Source: Sulfolobales archaeon HS-7
Lineage (GTDB): Archaea > Thermoproteota > Thermoprotei_A > Sulfolobales > Sulfolobaceae
DNA: 64,000 nucleotides
Assembly (NCBI GenBank): GCA_019704295.1
Contig: AP024596.1
Span: 434,001 to 498,000, forward strand
Reading direction: 5' to 3'
A program made the position numbers and the translations under genes. Below the pieces are notes generated by a model. It was not told where the DNA came from. It saw nothing but the letters and a program-made list of their open reading frames with translations, and made no database searches. Positions 17,810-26,869 of this stretch are shown here, piece after piece (positions within the stretch are counted from its first letter, which is position 1; each line of letters begins with the position of its first letter).

Positions 17810-18082
17810 CCTTCTTGACAAAAGGAGCTTCCTGTTTCAAGACTTCACTCTGGCTAGAGGGCTCCGCACACCATGATGATCACATCCCGAGTTTACGTTA
17901 GTGCCCCGCATAGGACAACCGATTAGAGCAGAGATATACCACGACGGTCCTCGCTCAGGCGTCTTGGGACGCTTACTCCGTCAATCGCTGTCATTGATTT
18001 ACGGGTTGGAAACTACTTAAACTTATACAAAGGGGCCTATCTATCCTCGTGGATCTTCCGTCCCCAAATCCTCCATCGAGTT
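17810..18082 (-). mobile_element. IS200/IS605-type tnpB 3'-end / right-end relic, copy 1
   Basis: On the minus strand this segment aligns block by block with 48970-49262. Shared blocks include a coding-like end (ATCGAGG...GGGGA..GAAGA...GGATAG), then CTNTGTATAAGTTTAA, then TAAGCGTC...GACGCC or its counterpart, and finally a GC-rich hairpin (GGAAGCTCCTTTTGTCAAGA then AGGAG). The closing hairpin is like the right ends of IS605-group elements, which overlap the omega (TnpB guide) RNA. No intact tnpB remains. Confidence 0.5.
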
Positions 18083-18466
18083 AAATTGTTTTCCACACTA
18101 CGTAACACTGAAAAAGATTTTTCGTAAAGCGTCTACTCGACATTGGTAGGATTTATTAGTAGAGGAGAACAGAAACGAAGGAACAAAGAATAAGGGTATT
18201 AGTCTGATAACTTCTCGGAAATACCATTAATTTTCCGGGCGATACCAATGTTAGTAACTATGAATATTTCCTAATATTTATTAACTTATTATCTTGTAAT
18301 TATATTTTTAGACCTTAAAGACCCATAGTCCTTTTACGAGCCCTTGGGACATTCACACTTTCATTGTTAATTGTAATTTCAGAGAGAGCAAGAGAAAATA
18401 CAGTAAGTCGCTAAGTTTAAATCCCCTCAGTGATTGCGGAGGTATTGAATTAAATTTGTTACTGTT

Positions 18467-18498
18467 ATGAAATAAAATGAATTCACGAAGGAGATGTG
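18467..18498 (-). repeat. right inverted repeat, inner copy
   Basis: The reverse complement reads CACATCTCCTTCGTGAATTC... and pairs with 17704-17735 (28/32 identical). The outer partner is 42 bp further right. Confidence 0.6.
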
Positions 18499-18540
18499 AA
18501 TAGTCAATTACCGAGTTCGCAACGAATTAGTTGATTTTAG

Positions 18541-18580
18541 ACTAAAAAAATAAAGTGAATCCACAATTAAGTGTGAACGG
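18541..18580 (-). repeat. right inverted repeat, outer copy
   Basis: The reverse complement begins CCGTTCACACTTAATTGTGG and matches 17699-17739 including the outer CCGTTCACA that the inner copy lacks, so this is the better terminal partner of the left end. Confidence 0.5.
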
Positions 18581-18677
18581 CCCTCACAAGAGTACAGAAT
18601 TTCTAATTATTTAGATTAACTAAATTTTAGGGCTAGGAATTCGCTCATGAACAGCATAAAATTCAAGAATGTTCTAG

Positions 18678-19079
18678 TTAAGTTCCCTCCAAGTAAGACA
18701 GTAACATTTCTAATCCCTTATCTTTGCCACTTGCGATCTCGTACCCTATTCTCATCCAGAGATCGATTCCGCCTAGCATATTGTAGCACTTCCTGAATAA
18801 GTTACTTTTTGTCCGGGTGAGGTAATAGCTTCTATTTCCGTGTTCGCATGCGATCACAACCTCCTTATCTGCAAGAATATTAGCGAAATCTTCAACGAAT
18901 TCCATCGGAATAAGTATTGAACCAGGAATGTGATGATCCAAATACTCCTCAATAGTCCTGATATCCACTATCATCACTTCACCTCTTCTGTACATCCTCC
19001 TTACCGTTGAGGGATACTCGTCAATGACATTCCTCAAATAAGGCATCCGATACTCCGATATTTTCACGGTATTGGACAA
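18678..19079 (-). CDS. single-domain rhodanese-like sulfurtransferase
   Basis: Likely transfers sulfane sulfur between small thiols or proteins in the cytoplasm. The 133-residue protein has the rhodanese start MIVDIRTIEEYLDHHIPGSILIP (~36-58, IR..EEY...HIPGS) and the active-site loop CEHGNRS with Cys 78, then a second conserved segment (MLGGIDLWMRIGYEI). The start is TTG at 19079 as drawn, but ATG at 19046 (MPYLRN...) is possible. It is divergent from the RNase P subunit gene. Sulfur handling fits the doxDA-bearing lifestyle. Confidence 0.85.
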   Translation of the reverse strand: MSNTVKISEYRMPYLRNVIDEYPSTVRRMYRRGEVMIVDIRTIEEYLDHHIPGSILIPMEFVEDFANILADKEVVIACEHGNRSYYLTRTKSNLFRKCYNMLGGIDLWMRIGYEIASGKDKGLEMLLSYLEGT

Positions 19080-19144
19080 GATAGTGTTAATTTAAACTTT
19101 ATTACGAATGATGAACCACAAACTATTACGAAAGGCGGAATATC

Positions 19145-19447
19145 ATGAGAAACGAACTGTTGAACAGAGCAATATTTCTGATCAACTACGCTAGGAGATT
19201 GGCAGAGTCCGGTTACCTGGATATAAGCAGGGAGGTCGTGAAGCTGGGATTGACGTATTCCTCAAAAGGAAGAGTAAGGCTCCCCCTAGAGGTAAAGAGA
19301 AGTTTTTGCAGGAAGTGTTATGTTCCATTAATTATTGGGAAAACTGAGACAAGAAGAATAAGAAGGGGATATATTGTAAGGACTTGTAATTTATGCGGAT
19401 GGAAAAGGAAATATCCTGTAAGAAATCTAAGGGGTAAAATTCCATAG
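19145..19447 (+). CDS. rnp4: ribonuclease P protein component 4 (Rpp21/Rpr2 family)
   Basis: Protein cofactor of archaeal RNase P, which trims the 5' leader of tRNA precursors. The 100-residue protein has an N-terminal helical part (ELLNRAIFLINYARRLAESG) and a C-terminal zinc ribbon with four cysteines (CRKCYVPLIIG ... CNLCGW) and a strongly basic surface (RRIRRGYIVR). Length and layout match Rpp21 homologues. It overlaps nothing and is divergent from the rhodanese gene. Confidence 0.9.
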   Translation: MRNELLNRAIFLINYARRLAESGYLDISREVVKLGLTYSSKGRVRLPLEVKRSFCRKCYVPLIIGKTETRRIRRGYIVRTCNLCGWKRKYPVRNLRGKIP

Positions 19448-19579
19448 TGTCGTAAATCGGAAGTGCTTCATTATTTAAATTTCCTCTCGAGTAAAAAGTA
19501 CCTATTCCTATCGGGCTCTAAATTCATGATTTTAATACAAAACGTTGCTTGTCTCTCCGCTATACTACGACTTACTTCT

Positions 19580-19915
19580 TTAGATTTTGACTGTGTTGAA
19601 TTGGACGCGTTCGTCAACGAATATAGCCATCACTCTATCCCCTATAGTCGCTGGAGAAACTACATTAGCGTACATCTTGAACCCTTCCTCCATCTCAATT
19701 ATGGCATAGTAGTATGTCCTTCCACCGTTGTTAAAGGAAGTAATTGAGTACACTTTTCCTGATCCCTTACTTTCGGAAACTTCAAACTCATGGGAGGTGC
19801 ATTTAGGACACCTAACCTTAGGATAGTATGTGGAATATCCGCATTTTTTGCACCTTAAGTAAGGAAGTCGTCCTTTCCTAATGATGTCTCCATATTTGAC
19901 CAGAAGGTCCTCCAT
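19580..19915 (-). CDS. DUF35 OB-fold protein with N-terminal zinc ribbon, partner of the thiolase-like protein
   Basis: Small accessory subunit (111 residues) of acyl-CoA processing complexes. The rubredoxin-like zinc ribbon is CKKCGY ... CPKC (~22-39), followed by an OB fold (GSGKVYSITSF ... VGDRV-type end, here TIGDRVMAIF). It starts 1-2 bases after the thiolase-like gene ends, so translation is coupled. In archaea such proteins bridge thiolase and HMG-CoA synthase; in actinobacteria they pair with thiolase-like aldolases. Last gene of the four-gene operon starting at 23277. Confidence 0.88.
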   Translation of the reverse strand: MEDLLVKYGDIIRKGRLPYLRCKKCGYSTYYPKVRCPKCTSHEFEVSESKGSGKVYSITSFNNGGRTYYYAIIEMEEGFKMYANVVSPATIGDRVMAIFVDERVQFNTVKI

Positions 19916-19916
19916 C

Positions 19917-21059
19917 CTATTCTCCCCGTAAAACCATTGTAACTGAGTGGGCTCTATTCCACCCGCCTATGCCGTTAATTAAAACCCTTTGTACTCCCTT
20001 TACTTGTCTCCCCATTGCGCGTCCTCCCAACTGTTCTATTGCCTCTTCTAGGATAACGCCCCCGCTCATGAAGGCCGGCTGGCCGGTATTAAGCGTTCCA
20101 CCGCCAGTGTTAACGGGAATCTCTCCTGTGGGGGACACATCCTTTTCCTCGAAGAACTTCCCTCCATCTCCCTTCTTTGCAAGTCCCAGATCCTCTACCT
20201 GTAATAATACCGTTATGGTGAAAGAATCGTAAAGTTCTAAGGCATCTACCTTATCCAGATTTACTCCTTTTCCGCTCTCGAGTGCAGGAGTATAGGTGAC
20301 GTCTAGGTCTCTATCAGGCGGCATTTCTGGCCAATGAGCTTCCCTATAAAATTCTACTGAAACATCAACGTAATCTCCGGTTAATCCCTTTCCTACAAGA
20401 AAGAGATTAAATCCATCAATTGGATATACCACTTCTAATAATCTTAAAGGATCCGCTATCATTCTCGAGGACAAAACTTCCTTAACTGAAAGAGGACTCT
20501 TGTAAATTGCCTTAGGATTTGACTCCGCATTTTTCCTTTGCTTAACCGAAATCGTAGCCCTCTCCTCATCGGTGGAATGGTAAAGGAACTTATGTCTGTT
20601 GGCCACAAGAGCATAATCCGTTACTGGATTCATATCATCGTAAATCCTGAAAAGCTCGTCATAGGGTGTAATTGAGTAAGGCAGTACTTTGTCAACGGAG
20701 TCTGCTGTGAATCCCTTTTCCCTTAACATTGAGCCCTTACCTCCCACAACACATAGAATTTTTTCCGCCATCCCTGCCTCTACAGCCCTTATCGCTTCGT
20801 AAAGCATTGTCATGGCTGACGGTCCACCGATATCAAGCACTCTCAAAATTCTGGGTTTTATTCCTAAAAACGACGAAATCTGCGTTGAAGGAAAGTGTAA
20901 CTCCTTTTTGTCGAAAGTCCCCGGAAGTTGTGTGAAGAACAGTCCGTCAATCGTACTGGTTTCAGTGTTAGCAGATAAATCGATAAAGACCTCCTTAAGT
21001 AGATCGACTACAGACCCTGAATACTTCTTATATAATTTACTAGCGTATGCAACTCTCAT
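19917..21059 (-). CDS. thiolase-like (SCP-x/Ltp2-type) protein lacking thiolase catalytic residues
   Basis: Thiolase-fold protein of 380 residues. The nucleophile segment of SCP2 thiolases (usually aCaSG) reads LDIGGPSAMTML, so Cys is Gly; the GHP histidine motif reads NTGQPAFMSGG; and the C-terminal Cys-Gly motif reads LINGIGGW. All three catalytic positions are replaced, so Claisen thiolysis is unlikely. A DUF35 gene follows directly. The same combination (cysteine-less thiolase fold plus DUF35) is known in the steroid side-chain aldolase Ltp2/ChsH2, so retro-aldol cleavage of a beta-hydroxyacyl-CoA is a reasonable guess. It overlaps the acyl-CoA synthetase gene by 4 bases (ATGA). Confidence 0.8.
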   Translation of the reverse strand: MRVAYASKLYKKYSGSVVDLLKEVFIDLSANTETSTIDGLFFTQLPGTFDKKELHFPSTQISSFLGIKPRILRVLDIGGPSAMTMLYEAIRAVEAGMAEKILCVVGGKGSMLREKGFTADSVDKVLPYSITPYDELFRIYDDMNPVTDYALVANRHKFLYHSTDEERATISVKQRKNAESNPKAIYKSPLSVKEVLSSRMIADPLRLLEVVYPIDGFNLFLVGKGLTGDYVDVSVEFYREAHWPEMPPDRDLDVTYTPALESGKGVNLDKVDALELYDSFTITVLLQVEDLGLAKKGDGGKFFEEKDVSPTGEIPVNTGGGTLNTGQPAFMSGGVILEEAIEQLGGRAMGRQVKGVQRVLINGIGGWNRAHSVTMVLRGE

Positions 21060-22531
21060 TTCTTCTCACGTAACGCTCTTCTTAACACTTTACCTGAGGC
21101 ATTTTTAGGTATTTCGTCAACAATAAATACTTCGCGAGGTACTTTATAGGGAGTTAGTTTTTCTCTACATAGAGTAATAATTGAGTTTTCAATCCCAATA
21201 CAGTCACCCCTGGGTTTAACGAAAGCGACTACTCTCTCTCCGCGATATTCGTCTGGAAGACCAACGACGGCTACTTCTTCAACACAAGGATGACTGTAGA
21301 TTACTTCTTCCACCTCGCGTGGAATTACCTTAAAACCGGAGGTATTTATGATGTCCTTTTTCCTATCTATTACGTATACCCAACCGTTGATTAGCTTACC
21401 AAGATCCCCTGTTGGTAACCATCCTCCCGGGAATCCCTCCTGATAAAGATATCCTTTTACTACCTGGGGACCCCTTACGAAAATTTCCCCATCTCTGATA
21501 TCAATCTCCGTATTATACACTGGAATACCCGAACTGACGACCCCTGTTTCAGGATCCACAGGCAAAGGTCCGGTATAAGGGTAGGGCCAAAGCGTAGCAG
21601 GTGACGTAGTTTCGGTTAGACCCCACGCCATATATATCCACGAACCTGTCTTTTTTTTCCACTCCTCTTCCACAGACCTCGGCATTGCCATTCCTCCCGA
21701 GGACCAAAGTCTCATGCTTTCTATATCTCCTTGGAGATTTCTTAACATAGCTATATAGGCAGTGGCTACGGCCATAGTGACAGTGGTTTTATTCTTCTCT
21801 GCATCTAGTAAGGACATTTCCGGTTCAAACTTATAATGCATAGAGATCTTACCACCTGCCATAATCATTGAAGTAATGTGGAATATCTCCCCTGTGATAT
21901 GGTAGAATGGAGCTATACCTAGTACTACATCCTCTGGAGAAAATAAAAACCACTTGTTGTAAATTAGGGAGGAAGCGAATATATTGGAATGCGTTATCGG
22001 AACCCCCTTCGGTCTTCCCGTTGTACCTGAGGTGTAAACGATCAAAGCGATATCGTCTTTTTTTGGGCTTAAAGGAGGCAACTCTCCTCTAAGGGTCAAG
22101 AGCTCCTCTTCACAGTCTGGAATATCCCACTTATGAATGTAAGGATTTCCCAGACTTAGGGGATTAGTTTTAATTACTTGTAAATTACTTGGGCTTCTCA
22201 CTTCACACGACTCTATTGCGATCTTCGCTTTTGAATCCGAAATTAGGTAATTTTTCTCCTCCCTAGAAAGAAGGGGGTTTAATGGAAGCACTACTCCCCC
22301 CAAAGACCAAATTGCGTATTCCGCAATTACAAATTGAGGTATGTTATTCATAGAGATCGCAACTACATCACCTCTAGAAACTAATTCTGAAAGTCCTCCG
22401 GCGATCTTTTTTACAAGATTTCCGAAATCCCGATAGGTAGTGCCCTTCCCGAAATAGGTTAGGACGTACCTGTCACCGAACATTGAAATTGATCTATCTA
22501 GCACTTCCACTGCTGTGAGAGGAGAAGTCAA
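21056..22531 (-). CDS. acyl-CoA synthetase (AMP-forming, ANL superfamily)
   Basis: Activates a carboxylic acid to its CoA thioester through an acyl-adenylate. Motifs in order: P-loop YTSGTTGRPKGVPITH (~166-181), A5-type AWGLTETTS, PTGDLG, hinge KDIINTSGFKVIPREVEE, and the C-terminal lysine in PKNASGKVLRR. Length 491 is normal for medium-chain or branched substrates. Second gene in the operon: it lies 20 nt after the SDR gene and overlaps the thiolase-like gene by 4 bases. The substrate is presumably the same acyl chain cleaved by the downstream enzyme. Confidence 0.9.
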   Translation of the reverse strand: MTSPLTAVEVLDRSISMFGDRYVLTYFGKGTTYRDFGNLVKKIAGGLSELVSRGDVVAISMNNIPQFVIAEYAIWSLGGVVLPLNPLLSREEKNYLISDSKAKIAIESCEVRSPSNLQVIKTNPLSLGNPYIHKWDIPDCEEELLTLRGELPPLSPKKDDIALIVYTSGTTGRPKGVPITHSNIFASSLIYNKWFLFSPEDVVLGIAPFYHITGEIFHITSMIMAGGKISMHYKFEPEMSLLDAEKNKTTVTMAVATAYIAMLRNLQGDIESMRLWSSGGMAMPRSVEEEWKKKTGSWIYMAWGLTETTSPATLWPYPYTGPLPVDPETGVVSSGIPVYNTEIDIRDGEIFVRGPQVVKGYLYQEGFPGGWLPTGDLGKLINGWVYVIDRKKDIINTSGFKVIPREVEEVIYSHPCVEEVAVVGLPDEYRGERVVAFVKPRGDCIGIENSIITLCREKLTPYKVPREVFIVDEIPKNASGKVLRRALREKK

Positions 22532-22551
22532 TTCGGGTAAGAATTCACCTT

Positions 22552-23277
22552 TTACAGTGATAGTCCACCACCGACTTCTATTATTGCTCCATTTACGTAG
22601 GAAGCTTCTTCCGATACTAAAAACGCCACAACATTAGCTACCTCCTGTGGAGAACCAACCCTTCTAAGGGGTATTCTTTCGATTATTTTCTCCTTAACTT
22701 TGTCGGGAACAGCCCTAGTCATGGAGGTATCAATGAATCCTGGAACTAAGGCGTTTACAGTGATATTGTACCTTCCTAGTTCTCTGGCTAGGGTTCTAGT
22801 AAAGCCTACGATACCAGCTTTTGCTGCCGCGTAATTCGCTTGACCCACATTGCCCAACCAACTAGCAGATGACATGTTAATTATTCTACCCCACTGCTTT
22901 TCCACCATTTTACCCACACATGCCTTTGTTAGGTAGTAAGTTCCGTAAAGGTGAACTTTAATAACTTCGTCCCATTGCTCATCCGTCATTTTTAAGAATA
23001 GAGCGTCCCGAGTTATTCCGGCATTATTGATTACTATATCGAAGCCGTCAATGCCTAGTTTTTCCTTAGCTGAATTAACGAATTCCTCCACAGATTTCCT
23101 ATTTGAAACGTCTAGGACTTCCCCTATTACATTATCAAGACCCATCTCATCCCTTATTTTCCTTACCTCAGGATTTACGTCACCCGCAATCACCGTTATC
23201 CCCCTTGATGCCAACTTCTCAACTATGCTTCTCCCTATTCCCCTATATCCCCCAGAAATTACTGCGATTTTATTCAT
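22552..23277 (-). CDS. short-chain dehydrogenase/reductase (FabG-like 3-oxoacyl reductase)
   Basis: NAD(P)-dependent oxidoreductase for a hydroxyacyl/oxoacyl-CoA. Motifs: cofactor loop SGGYRGIGRS (~8-17), NNAG, and the catalytic triad S...Y...K in MSSASWLGNVGQANYAAAKAG. The C-terminal EVGGGLSL end is typical of FabG. An in-frame TTG at 23298 exists, but the ATG at 23277 fits a leaderless mRNA with TATA box at about 23300-23306. First gene of the operon with acyl-CoA synthetase, thiolase-like protein and DUF35. Confidence 0.9.
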   Translation of the reverse strand: MNKIAVISGGYRGIGRSIVEKLASRGITVIAGDVNPEVRKIRDEMGLDNVIGEVLDVSNRKSVEEFVNSAKEKLGIDGFDIVINNAGITRDALFLKMTDEQWDEVIKVHLYGTYYLTKACVGKMVEKQWGRIINMSSASWLGNVGQANYAAAKAGIVGFTRTLARELGRYNITVNALVPGFIDTSMTRAVPDKVKEKIIERIPLRRVGSPQEVANVVAFLVSEEASYVNGAIIEVGGGLSL

Positions 23278-23298
23278 ATTGTAAAATATAATTCCCAA

Positions 23299-23307
23299 TA
23301 TATAGTG
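23299..23307 (-). promoter_or_regulatory. TATA box of the acyl-CoA operon
   Basis: TATATAT on both strands at 23300-23306. Its centre is 26 nt upstream of the ATG at 23277, which would make this a leaderless operon mRNA and argues against the upstream TTG start. Confidence 0.5.
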
Positions 23308-24186
23308 CTAACCCGTCTTCGTCGTGTCTGAACTACTCAAGACTTAAAAAGTAAACTATATCGTCTTTCTATTTTTCCCTTCTAAAGCTAACTTGAACCG
23401 ACGGAGATTCCGTTTAATCATTATGTAATGCCTTGAGGAAAAATTACAGAGTCACTCCATTAATTTTAATTCCCTAAGGCTGAAAAATATTACTTAGAGT
23501 TCTTAACCTGAATCGTCAGGTAAATATTATTAGCACTCTCCTAAGTTTAGGGGTTTTTACAGTGCTAGAGAAAGCAATTGAAAGCTCCTAACCCAACGGG
23601 TCATTCGAATAACTGTTAACCCTAGTTAAGTGAAATCCAGGAGGACATTTACTACAATCACTTCAATTGCAAACTGTCCTGCTTTTACGCTAATATTATC
23701 TTCGAATACACCTTGATAGAGAGCTTATGAGGAAGAAGGTCTTTCCCACTCCTTGTAGGACTTTATGCTCAGCATATCCTACGCCTCAGTGTCTTGCAAA
23801 ACAGAGGTTTACTGCCTTACACCTCGCCTGTCCGTAGCGTGACGTTTATTCCTTTGATGGTTATTGTTAATACAATACCTATAAGTTAACATACTATTTT
23901 CTTCAATTTTTTCACAAAGAATTAAAATATTAATACTGGAATTGGTGATTTTTCAATCACTTTATAGAAATGAATGAGAATCGCTAAACTCAGGGAAGTT
24001 CACTACTACCTCTTTGGACCCTAAGGATCAACGCGTCTTCCTTTATGTCCTTTAGTATTGATCGTGTTCAAGGATTGAAACTGAAGAAGAGAAATTCCGT
24101 ATTAGTGGGGTATAATATTCAATATATGGACGTCATCACATCATATTAACAAGTTTTTCGTCGCCCCATTAAGATAAAGGGTGGAG
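23308..24186. other. gene-free stretch with probable IS relic
   Basis: About 880 bases without a gene. Between about 23640 and 23860 the sequence is GC-richer, contains an imperfect palindrome (AGGACTTTATGCTCAGCATA, 23757-23776) and looks like decayed transposon sequence. I cannot assign a family. The rest is plain AT-rich spacer. Confidence 0.35.
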
Positions 24187-25368
24187 TTACATCCTCTTTC
24201 GCGGTATCAGAGGTATCATGGCCGTAGATATCGCAGAAAGTACCAGCATAATTATAAACGAGAAGAAAAGAGAGTAGTGCATGTCAAGTAACAAGGTGAT
24301 AAGAGCAGTTCCTGCAGAACCCCCTACAGTAACTCCTATCCCCCAAATGTACGAGTTAGCTACCGTAAAGAAACTTTTCGGAAACACCTGAGACACATAT
24401 CCTAAAAGAACAGGAAAGGAGGTAAAAGCAGCAAAGGTTAGAATCGTGTAAATTACTGACGACAAAATCAGGTTATGAGCTAATGCTAGGTAAAGCCCAA
24501 AGGTAACGAGTGAAATTACGCTTGTTAAAGTATAAGAGAAAAATCCTCCTTTCCACTCCGTTACTTTGCCGAAAAACGGTTGACCTACAATGGATCCCAA
24601 AAACCCAACAGTAAGAAATATACCAGCAAGCGTTTTGGAATGATAAACGTCGTATACAAAGTCCCCAAGGAAGTTCGTCGTACCCGTAATGAACATACTC
24701 CTCACAAATACCGCAATTCCTAAAATTATCAAAAATTTGTAAAATTTCCTATCCAATTTTTCATTAACCTTCCTTACCTGCTCCATCCTTTCCTTCCTAT
24801 GAAACCTAAGACCGAATAAAATTACTAGAGATGCTACAATCATGTAGAGAGCAATCCAAGTTAGTCCGAGAAAGTACCCAGTTAAAAGTATCAAAGCGGT
24901 TACGATAGAAGGGGTTACCGATCTACCAATACTTCCAAAAGCGCCGTTTAAACCTAGAGCACCTCCAGAGGACTTTCCGAAAACCCTTGAGAGCACAGCA
25001 CCGCCTATTGGATGATAAAACGCCTGTCCCGCCCCCAGGATTATCGTTGCAATCGCTATTAGAAAATAGGAGAAGCTAGGTAAAGTAAAGGGTAACGCAA
25101 ATATAATTATGGAAATAGCCTCTAACAGAATTCCAGAGAATAACAATTCTGCATCTAGATTGTGCGTATCAGCATAGTTCCCTATTAAGGGAGAGAGCAG
25201 TCCAGACAGCAACGTGTACACTACAGCAAACGTACCCAAGAAGACTATACTTACTTTCAAAACTGTAGAGTAATATACAATTAGCAGCGGATATAACAAG
25301 AATGTCCCATCATTTATGAAATGGGCGAGTGAAGTAATTGTTAGTATCCTTAATTTACTTGACTGCAT
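24187..25368 (-). CDS. MFS transporter
   Basis: Secondary transporter of 393 residues with 12 predicted helices. Loop 2-3 carries the weakened MFS signature GNYADTHN and the second half has [30 protein letters not shown] segment in helix 4-5 resembles the fosmidomycin-resistance/NarK-type H+ antiporter motif (PxxG). Ends in a basic tail. It stands alone, on the same strand as the next MFS-like gene but 440 bp away. Substrate unknown; a drug or organic anion exporter is possible. Confidence 0.8.
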   Translation of the reverse strand: MQSSKLRILTITSLAHFINDGTFLLYPLLIVYYSTVLKVSIVFLGTFAVVYTLLSGLLSPLIGNYADTHNLDAELLFSGILLEAISIIIFALPFTLPSFSYFLIAIATIILGAGQAFYHPIGGAVLSRVFGKSSGGALGLNGAFGSIGRSVTPSIVTALILLTGYFLGLTWIALYMIVASLVILFGLRFHRKERMEQVRKVNEKLDRKFYKFLIILGIAVFVRSMFITGTTNFLGDFVYDVYHSKTLAGIFLTVGFLGSIVGQPFFGKVTEWKGGFFSYTLTSVISLVTFGLYLALAHNLILSSVIYTILTFAAFTSFPVLLGYVSQVFPKSFFTVANSYIWGIGVTVGGSAGTALITLLLDMHYSLFFSFIIMLVLSAISTAMIPLIPRKRM

Positions 25369-25810
25369 AAATGAGGAAGTAGGTTAAATTGCCTTTAAGA
25401 TTATCTTCAAAGGAATTAGGTTATCAAATAAACAGAGACTTCGTTCCAATTTTACATGAGATCTTCCAGGTTAAGAACGGATTAACATATTTATAGAAGG
25501 AACTTTTCGGTAAAGATTGTCGATACAAACATCATGTTCATAAGTGTTATTTATTATAACCTTTCTGCAAGAAAGTATCTCCTATAGACGGTCCTCCGCT
25601 TTCTCAACACGTATTAGGATAAATGTTAATTTCTAAACGTTTTAATATGGGTTCTTTCCAGAATTTCACTCGCGTTAATAGCTATTTAGATGGGCTTGCT
25701 GAAATTGAAAGCCCTCAATTACTTTTATTTAGTACTGTAAAGGTCCTAAAACTTAGGAAAGTGTTAATAATAAACCTTAAAGTTATTGAAACCAGCGAAA
25801 ATTGGGCAAA
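25369..25810. other. gene-free stretch
   Basis: AT-rich spacer between two minus-strand transporter genes. A frame open from 25623 to 25892 on the plus strand overlaps the transporter and has no family features. I see nothing else. Confidence 0.4.
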
Positions 25811-26869
25811 TCATATGTTCCATTTTTTCGCCACCACAATAATTGTCAAGCCAATACAAATAGATACAAAGGATGCTCCTATGATCGCGTAATTAGGCCT
25901 CTGCACTGCTGAATCAATAATGTATCCCACAAACCAACCACCCTGTTGAATTGAGGTAACTAAGGCGTAATCATCAATAGAGGTTAACGGGGGAATTACC
26001 TCTATGGAAAGGGGAATTAACACCTCCCACAATCCAAACATAATAGAAAAATCAGGAATTACATAGACAAGGACTATTGATGAAAACAGAAGTAAAACGA
26101 TAGATAATATAGATATGCTTTTTCTAAAATACGACAAAGTAATCAGAACCAGAAACCCGAGAAGCTCCGCAAAAGTAGAAAAGATTCCGATTGTGTAGTA
26201 TGAGAAGCCGTACACCAACTTCAGTAAAAGGTAGATATAAGGGAAGGTGAGGGAAATTGGTATTACGACTAAGAATGGGATCGTCGTAGACCTTACCAGA
26301 ATCCTTTTTCCCTTCTTAACCTCCCTTACCTCTTTCATGAATATTATAGGGAGGGAAGAAAGCGCTATTAGTAAACCCGCTATAAGAAAAATCACTCTCA
26401 CACCAATTAAAGATGCCAAAATTCCGCCGACGGCGGGGAGAGCTATTGATGGAATAATCGATATAGCCCACACTCTTGACAAAACTCCTTCTCCTAAACC
26501 CCTCATAAGGTAATAATAGTTCGGGAGGGAGAGAAAGAAGCAGTAGTATAGTAACATGTATATGAGTGCAATTACGAAGGAGTTAGCAATGTACATTAAT
26601 ATAATACCCGTTCCGCTGAGGATCATTCCTACTACTGTTACTATCTTTGGACCAACAAGCTTGGCTAACATAGATCCTACCAGAGGAAGGGGGATAGTTA
26701 CTGCAGTCAGAAGCAGGAAAAAGTAACCTAGCAAGTCCTCTGGAAAGAATCTAACTAGATAAATGGAAAGAAAGGGGTAATAGAGATAGTATCCGGCCCC
26801 CCATAAAAACCAACTCGCAGATATCTTAACCTCCTCTGCACTCACCCAGTTCACCTTACCTTCGACCAC
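25811..26869 (-). CDS. MFS-fold transporter, short
   Basis: Membrane protein of 352 residues with about 11-12 helices. The N-terminal half has an MFS-like pattern (SWFLWGAGYYLYYPFLSIYL then LAKLVGPKIVTVVGMILSG), but the classical D-x-x-G-R loop is degenerate. GTG start at 26869. Family membership is judged from helix pattern and the basic loop after helix 6 (KEVREVKKGKRILVR). Substrate unknown. Confidence 0.65.
   Translation of the reverse strand: MVEGKVNWVSAEEVKISASWFLWGAGYYLYYPFLSIYLVRFFPEDLLGYFFLLLTAVTIPLPLVGSMLAKLVGPKIVTVVGMILSGTGIILMYIANSFVIALIYMLLYYCFFLSLPNYYYLMRGLGEGVLSRVWAISIIPSIALPAVGGILASLIGVRVIFLIAGLLIALSSLPIIFMKEVREVKKGKRILVRSTTIPFLVVIPISLTFPYIYLLLKLVYGFSYYTIGIFSTFAELLGFLVLITLSYFRKSISILSIVLLLFSSIVLVYVIPDFSIMFGLWEVLIPLSIEVIPPLTSIDDYALVTSIQQGGWFVGYIIDSAVQRPNYAIIGASFVSICIGLTIIVVAKKWNI

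Larger units (their letters stand above)
17692..18677. other. gene-free stretch: inverted-repeat-bounded element with IS relic
   Basis: Nearly 1 kb without an intact gene. It holds inverted repeats at 17699-17739, 18467-18498 and 18541-18580, and between them the minus-strand IS200/IS605-like relic at 17810-18082. The remainder (18090-18460) is AT-rich and featureless. Confidence 0.5.

Noticed and set aside
17870..17890. ATGATGA sequence resembling a C box
   Set aside because: No D box at the right distance, and the segment belongs to an IS relic.
19463..19747. 94-codon open frame after the RNase P subunit
   Set aside because: Antisense to the DUF35 gene over most of its length; the DUF35 zinc ribbon is clearly the real product.
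25623..25892. 89-codon open frame on the plus strand
   Set aside because: Its second half is antisense to the transporter gene and there is no promoter-like spacing or family feature; judged chance.
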